Shown: positions 15,458-19,018 of the stretch, piece by piece
Position numbering within the stretch: the first letter of the stretch is position 1
Layout of the letters: each line of letters begins with the position of its first letter
Origin: an uncultured Lachnospiraceae bacterium
GTDB taxonomy: Bacteria > Bacillota > Clostridia > Lachnospirales > Lachnospiraceae
Assembly: GCA_946538445.1 (NCBI GenBank)
Contig: CAMNGO010000020.1
Location: 1-19,018, forward strand
DNA length: 19,018 nucleotides
Direction of reading: 5' to 3'
The notes under the pieces: generated by a model
The model's database searches: none
Told to the model about the DNA's origin: nothing
What the model saw: the letters and a program-made list of their open reading frames with translations, nothing else
Made by a program: the position numbers and the translations under genes

Positions 15458-16345
15458 CTATCTGGTAAGAAACCAGATTGCGAATAAGACGAAGAGAAAG
15501 GCGATGGCAAAAGCAATCTGCCATGTTTTCACCGGTTTTTCCTCTTCCAGGAAATTCAGTTCTCCATCGTAACATCTGGCTTCCAAGGCGTTATAGTAAG
15601 CATTGGCCTTCTTAAGAGTCACGATAAAGAGATTGCTGGCAATCTGACCAAAGGTGTAACAGGATGTTCTGAAATCTACATAGCCCAGTCTAGATTCCGC
15701 GGAGTTTTTAAGACGGGTGTATGTTTCAAGCATGATAAAGATGTAACGGTAGATCATGTTCATGAGCTCTACGATCAGTTTGGGCATATGGACCTTACGA
15801 AGCACAGAAACCAGCTCGGTCAGCGGGGTTGTCAGTGTCATCATATAGAGGGCACTGACTGCTCCAAAGGCTCTCAGTATCAGCTTTGCTGCCAGGAGCA
15901 GACTTTTTTTGGACCAGTAGATGTAGAACAGATTAAATACGTGCAGGTTGTATTCACCAATCGGCTTGAGGGAGTAGCCTATGGCGATGGTGATGGCTCC
16001 CACTACCATGAAAACGATCGGGATGGTCATCATGGAAATGTAATGGTCAAATTCCAGCTCTCCAACGACTACTGTAAGGTATCCCATTGTAAGGATGACA
16101 GCGATGGAGACGTAGATGTTATTAAATGCAATACAAAGGATCAGGCAGATGGTAGCCAGAAGTACTTTATAACCGGCATTCCAACTCCGCATCTTCGAGC
16201 TGTATGCAAGAGCATCGATCCCCAGGGATCCGCCATGGGAGTGGCCGATATGGAAATGATGATGATTATGCCTTCCTTTCCATAATCCGTGGGCAAACAT
16301 TGCTGCAGCCACGATAATCAAAAAGATTGTAATTATTTTTTCCAT
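15458..16345 (-). CDS. cbiQ: Cobalt ECF transporter membrane coupling protein CbiQ
   Basis: A 295-residue ECF T-component with about six membrane spans. The coupling segment appears in the second half: ELVSVLRKVHMPKLIVELM, followed by RLKNSAESRLGY and NAYYNALEARCYDGEL; these are the regions that contact CbiO in the family. An N-terminal extra helix (5-22) is followed by a histidine-rich loop with H26, H28, H29, H30, H32, H35 and H37, which could bind Co2+ or Ni2+. GGAGGAG precedes the ATG at 16345. It is the first gene of the cbiQ-cbiO pair, separated from the recombinase-like gene upstream by a terminator and an AT-rich repeat region holding its probable promoter. Confidence 0.93.
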   Translation of the reverse strand: MEKIITIFLIIVAAAMFAHGLWKGRHNHHHFHIGHSHGGSLGIDALAYSSKMRSWNAGYKVLLATICLILCIAFNNIYVSIAVILTMGYLTVVVGELEFDHYISMMTIPIVFMVVGAITIAIGYSLKPIGEYNLHVFNLFYIYWSKKSLLLAAKLILRAFGAVSALYMMTLTTPLTELVSVLRKVHMPKLIVELMNMIYRYIFIMLETYTRLKNSAESRLGYVDFRTSCYTFGQIASNLFIVTLKKANAYYNALEARCYDGELNFLEEEKPVKTWQIAFAIAFLFVLFAIWFLTR

Positions 16346-16484
16346 TTTTTCTCCTCCGTGTTTTATCAGTATTAAAAGTTCTTGATACTATTATATATCA
16401 AAATAAGACTAATTAAAGATAATAAATTGATACTAAAGAGTATTAATTTGTGAAATGAGTATCAAAATAAGTGAAATAATATTA
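16346..16484. promoter_or_regulatory. cbiQO upstream region with TGATACTA-type repeats
   Basis: The AT-rich region holds exact TGATACTA at 16383-16390 and 16428-16435 and a reversed GTATCA at 16459-16464. Two dyads stand out: TTGATACTATTATATATCAA (16382-16401) and TTGATACTAAAGAGTATTAA (16427-16446, one mismatch). TATCAAAATAAG occurs twice (from 16396 and 16460). A minus-strand TATAAT (16395-16390) lies inside the first dyad and is the best -10 for cbiQ; its -35 is weak. The same boxes occur on the far side of the recombinase-like gene. Confidence 0.6.
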
Positions 16485-16530
16485 AAAAGGACCACTTTTG
16501 ATCTTATGATAATCAGCAAATGGTCCTTTT
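16485..16530 (-). terminator. Terminator of the recombinase-like gene
   Basis: A 10-bp stem (16485-16494 with 16521-16530) encloses a 26-nt loop that can pair further inside. On the minus strand it ends in a T-run. It lies 50 bases after the recombinase-like stop and separates that gene from cbiQ. Confidence 0.75.
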
Positions 16531-16579
16531 CGGGGAAAATATTGATTTTTAATTTTGATTATTAACTTTGTTTTCTTTT

Positions 16580-17272
16580 TTATCTCTCGTCCTCTGCCAG
16601 TTCCTTCTTATATTTATAATAGGTGTTTCTTGAGATAGTTCCCATCTCACTTCGAATCTGGTCCATGGTCTGAACATCATTCATGAATCCGTCATAGTTT
16701 TGGTTATATTTTCTGATCAGTTCTTTGACCATGAAAGACTTCCGGGACTCGTATCTCTTTGCCCTGACAGTTCCCGGCTGCTTATCCAGCGTCTTAGCCT
16801 GTTCGTAACTTTCTTTCATATGGCTTCGCTGGGCCTGTAAGTCTTCCCAGGATTTTTCAAGAACCTTGGAAATCTGGGCTTGAAGAAGCTGCTGGAGGCT
16901 GTTTTTGATCACAGGATGCTCTGAAGCGGGGGATTGGGAGATCATTTCCTTATATATAGATAAGTAGATATCCGTGTTCATAAAAGGTTGGCTGATAAAG
17001 ATCAGATTCACACCTCTGTCAGACAGATCTTTATAATAATCAAATAATTCCTGAGCATTACGGCTCAAACGGTCCATAGAATATACAACCAGAGTATCTT
17101 CCTTCTCCAACTGAGACATAAGCTTCTTTAATTCTGTCCGATCTGTCACGGTCTTGGAGTAGAGCTCTTTAATTATGATCGCATTTGGATATGCGTGATT
17201 GATTCCTTCAATCTGTTTATCAAACTGTGGCCTGGTGCAGCCGGAGCTACAATAACCGAATTCTTTTGCCAT
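16580..17272 (-). CDS. Serine-recombinase-fold protein lacking the catalytic Arg/Ser, likely regulator
   Basis: A 230-residue protein with a resolvase/invertase N-terminal domain and a C-terminal helix-turn-helix (IRSEMGTISRNTYYKYKKEL). Conserved features remain: FDKQIEGI (17-24), R45 in DRTELKKLM, and D67-R68-x2-R71 in YSMDRLSRNAQEL. The active-site motif, normally Y-x-R-V-S-T, reads Y7-C-S-S-G-C-T13. In an ungapped alignment to gamma-delta resolvase the catalytic Arg is S9 and the catalytic Ser is G11. The only two cysteines of the whole protein are C8 and C12, flanking that site. A one-residue gap could place S10 at the site, so loss of catalysis is likely but not certain. It sits between divergent cbiQO and cbiMN, suggesting a DNA-binding regulator. 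AAAGGAG precedes the ATG. Confidence 0.85.
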   Translation of the reverse strand: MAKEFGYCSSGCTRPQFDKQIEGINHAYPNAIIIKELYSKTVTDRTELKKLMSQLEKEDTLVVYSMDRLSRNAQELFDYYKDLSDRGVNLIFISQPFMNTDIYLSIYKEMISQSPASEHPVIKNSLQQLLQAQISKVLEKSWEDLQAQRSHMKESYEQAKTLDKQPGTVRAKRYESRKSFMVKELIRKYNQNYDGFMNDVQTMDQIRSEMGTISRNTYYKYKKELAEDER

Positions 17273-17647
17273 GAATATACTCCTTTCTTATTATATTGTA
17301 CCTGATATTTTATAAAGTACCTTATATTTAAATATTAAAATGATGTAGTGTATGTATTTGATATTATAATAACACATATTTAAAAATGATACTATATCCT
17401 TTTGAGATAGTTATTTGCACAGCACATGATAGTAGTTTGCAAAAAAATATACTATAAAAGAGGATTAAAAACCAAAAAAACACGCGTTAGTATCAAATAA
17501 ATATCTTTCAAAAGTATTAAAATGATATATAATTAAGACACAACAAAGTTGGTACTGCTTAAAATGATACAGAAAAAGCAATACACAATATCAATAATTA
17601 TACTTTTTACACTTTAAGAAAGGAAATCATTTGAAGGAGGAAAAGAA
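17273..17647. promoter_or_regulatory. 375-bp AT-rich region between recombinase-like gene and cbiM, with repeats
   Basis: No gene is visible. TGATACTA occurs at 17387-17394 and in reverse at 17488-17495. Variants are TGATATTA (17359-17366), TGATAGTA (17427-17434), TGATAT (17523-17528) and TGATAC (17565-17570). Several plus-strand copies share a TTAAAATGATA context (from 17335, 17517 and 17560). GTACCTGATATTT (17298-17310) is repeated as GTACCTTATATTT (17317-17329). A TATACT (17599-17604) is a possible -10 for cbiM, without a clear -35. I found no cobalamin riboswitch core or NiCo riboswitch here by eye. Confidence 0.6.
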
Positions 17648-18439
17648 ATGAAAAACTTATTGAAACAGAAGGAAGAAAGAAAAAACACAGCTGTTGAGAA
17701 CGGCTTTAAACTGAACACGAAGAATATGATCAGAACATTGCTGGTTGCGATGCTCTCCTTATTCGCCTTTGCACCGGTAGCAAATGCAATGCATGTAATG
17801 GAAGGATATCTTCCTCTCGGCTGGTGCGTATTCTGGTACGTAGTTTGTATCCCGTTCGTAATACTTGGATTTATCGGGATCCGCAAAATCGTAGCCAATG
17901 ACAGAAAAGCAATCACACTTCTGGCAATCACAGGTGCTTTCGTATTTGTAATCTCATCCCTGAAGATCCCGTCCGTAACAGGAAGTTGTTCCCACATGAC
18001 AGGAACCGGCCTTGGAGCCATCCTCTTCGGACCTTGCGTAACCAGTATCTTAGGACTGATCGTACTCGTTTTCCAGGCAATCTTACTGGCACATGGCGGA
18101 CTTACCACTCTTGGAGCAAACTGCTTCTCCATGGCGATCGCCGGTCCTATCGTATCCTGGGCAATCTACAGAGCTTTAAAGAAAGCAGGCGTAAACAAGA
18201 AAGTAACTATCTTTTTAGCAGCATTTTTTGGTGATCTTTTCACATATTGTGTAACCAGCGTTGAGCTTGCAGCAGCATATCATGCAGGTGGTTTTGCAGC
18301 AGCTCTTGTAAAATTCCTTGCCAACTTTGCGGCAACACAGATTCCTTTGGCAATCATCGAAGGAATTCTTACAGTAGTTATCGTGATCGGACTTGAGACT
18401 TACGCAAATGAAGAACTCAAAGAATTAAGCTTCGTATAA
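17648..18439 (+). CDS. cbiM: Cobalt ECF transporter substrate-binding membrane subunit CbiM
   Basis: A 263-residue CbiM with a cleavable N-terminal extension. A basic region (1-29) and hydrophobic core (30-43) end in ANA, and cleavage after A47 would expose Met48-His49 (MHVMEGYLP). In CbiM/NikM structures the N-terminal Met-His forms part of the metal site, so this cleavage should be needed for function. The rest has about seven spans including the family signature VTGSCSHMTGTGLGAILFGP, with another metal-ligand His, and VLVFQAILLAHGGLTTLGAN. It captures Co2+ (possibly Ni2+) for uptake with CbiN, CbiQ and CbiO. GGAGG lies just upstream of the ATG. It is followed by cbiN after 64 bases, while cbiQO are on the opposite strand. 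Confidence 0.95.
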   Translation: MKNLLKQKEERKNTAVENGFKLNTKNMIRTLLVAMLSLFAFAPVANAMHVMEGYLPLGWCVFWYVVCIPFVILGFIGIRKIVANDRKAITLLAITGAFVFVISSLKIPSVTGSCSHMTGTGLGAILFGPCVTSILGLIVLVFQAILLAHGGLTTLGANCFSMAIAGPIVSWAIYRALKKAGVNKKVTIFLAAFFGDLFTYCVTSVELAAAYHAGGFAAALVKFLANFAATQIPLAIIEGILTVVIVIGLETYANEELKELSFV

Positions 18440-18503
18440 AAAAACAGAAACATATATGACAGATTATTAGGAAAATGTATTGAAATAAACAGGAGGTTAT
18501 ACC

Positions 18504-18854
18504 ATGACTGAAAAGAAAAGTAATAAGAAAACAGTAATCGGTTTATTGATAATCGCTGTATTGATTGCAGCTGTACCGTTGTTCGCACTGAAGGATGCAG
18601 ATTTTGGCGGATCAGACGATAAAGGTGGAGAGATCATCTCCGAGATCCAGGGTGAAGAATACGAACCGTGGTTCACTCCAATCCTTGAATCTGCCCTTGG
18701 CGGAGAACTTCCCGGAGAAGTAGAGAGCATGCTCTTCTGTGTTCAGACAGGTATCGGCGTTGGTATCATCGCTTTTGTGATGGGACGTTTTGTGGAGCGT
18801 AAAAAATGGAAAGATCAGATCAATCAGCAGGAGGCAACCACGACTACTGCATAG
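18504..18854 (+). CDS. cbiN: Cobalt transport accessory protein CbiN
   Basis: A 116-residue protein with the CbiN layout: one membrane segment (about 11-29), an extracytoplasmic loop (DADFGGSDDKGGEIISEI...YEPWFTPI) and a second membrane segment (about 76-95), then a charged tail ending in a Thr-rich stretch. CbiN touches CbiM and helps load metal into it. A separate CbiN is the mark of the cobalt branch; nickel systems more often use NikN or NikM-NikN fusions. AGGAGG sits upstream of the ATG. It ends the cbiMN operon, followed by a strong terminator. Confidence 0.92.
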   Translation: MTEKKSNKKTVIGLLIIAVLIAAVPLFALKDADFGGSDDKGGEIISEIQGEEYEPWFTPILESALGGELPGEVESMLFCVQTGIGVGIIAFVMGRFVERKKWKDQINQQEATTTTA

Positions 18855-18901
18855 AAGATTGAAAGACTGCTATTATAAATCTCCTCTATATGGAAAGTGT
18901 T

Positions 18902-18950
18902 AAAAGCAGACGGGCCCGGTAGTTAAAACTACCGGGCCCGTCTGCTTTTT
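18902..18950 (+). terminator. Strong rho-independent terminator after cbiN
   Basis: A 22-bp perfect stem (18902-18923 with 18928-18949), tetraloop TAAA and T-run. A matching A-run on the left lets it work in both directions. It shows that cbiMN is a closed operon with no cbiQO downstream. From 18951 to the window end I see no gene. Confidence 0.95.
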
Positions 18951-19018
18951 GCGTACTAATACAATTATGAAATAATCCATCTTCGGGATGACCATCAGCT
19001 ATTTTTTCGTCGCTTGCT

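Noticed and set aside
16346..17647. An active DNA inversion system flipping the region between cbi pairs
   Set aside because: The recombinase-like protein lacks the catalytic residues at the expected place, and I saw no long inverted repeats of crossover type; the short boxes fit regulator sites better. Not fully excluded.
17614..18132. 172-codon minus-strand open frame opposite cbiM
   Set aside because: It lies antisense to a well-recognised gene and has low-complexity, shadow-like composition.
1..19018. CRISPR array, tRNA, rRNA or insertion sequence
   Set aside because: No regularly spaced direct repeats, cloverleaf-like genes, rRNA segments or transposase genes were seen on reading both strands.

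Overview
The window looks like chromosomal DNA of an anaerobic Clostridia bacterium, most likely a gut Lachnospiraceae. This is inferred from gene content and style: strong AGGAGG-type ribosome sites, many iron-sulfur proteins, a CbiMNQO cobalt transporter, a CsoR/P-type ATPase operon, and moderate GC with very AT-rich intergenic stretches. I see no rRNA, tRNA, CRISPR array or insertion sequence.

Left part (1-5700). A plus-strand operon enters from outside the window: a 5'-truncated PD-(D/E)XK-like nuclease gene, a BASS-family (bile acid:sodium symporter) transporter that overlaps it, and an unrecognised polytopic membrane protein. It ends at a terminator shared with a convergent minus-strand pair encoding a cytoplasmic molybdopterin oxidoreductase and its four-cluster ferredoxin subunit. 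A cysteine-rich HxlR-family regulator is divergent from the oxidoreductase and is its likely regulator.

Middle (5700-11720). An aldo/keto reductase with two C-terminal [4Fe-4S] motifs is followed by msrA (minus strand). Divergent from them is a gene fusing a DUF523/TudS-like iron-sulfur domain to a GNAT acetyltransferase. It converges on an ABC exporter operon (ATPase, then FtsX-like permease). The exporter promoter carries a perfect AT-rich palindrome over its -10 region and a very GC-rich hairpin in the leader.

Right part (11720-19018). A metal-homeostasis block. One minus-strand operon encodes a small helical protein, a P1B-type ATPase with an unusual membrane motif (FSC instead of CPC) and a CsoR-family repressor. 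It starts from a consensus-like promoter with a textbook CsoR operator (TATACCC-ATAG-GGGTATA) at the predicted start site. Next is a split cobalt ECF transporter: cbiQ-cbiO on the minus strand and cbiM-cbiN on the plus strand, pointing away from each other. Between them sits a gene for a serine-recombinase-fold protein whose catalytic Arg and Ser have been replaced. Its only two cysteines (C-x3-C) lie at the former active site. The AT-rich DNA on both sides of this gene carries repeated TGATACTA-type boxes in both orientations, and I could not find a cobalamin riboswitch. The most interesting hypothesis here is a retired recombinase acting as a metal- or redox-responsive regulator of the two cbi half-operons.
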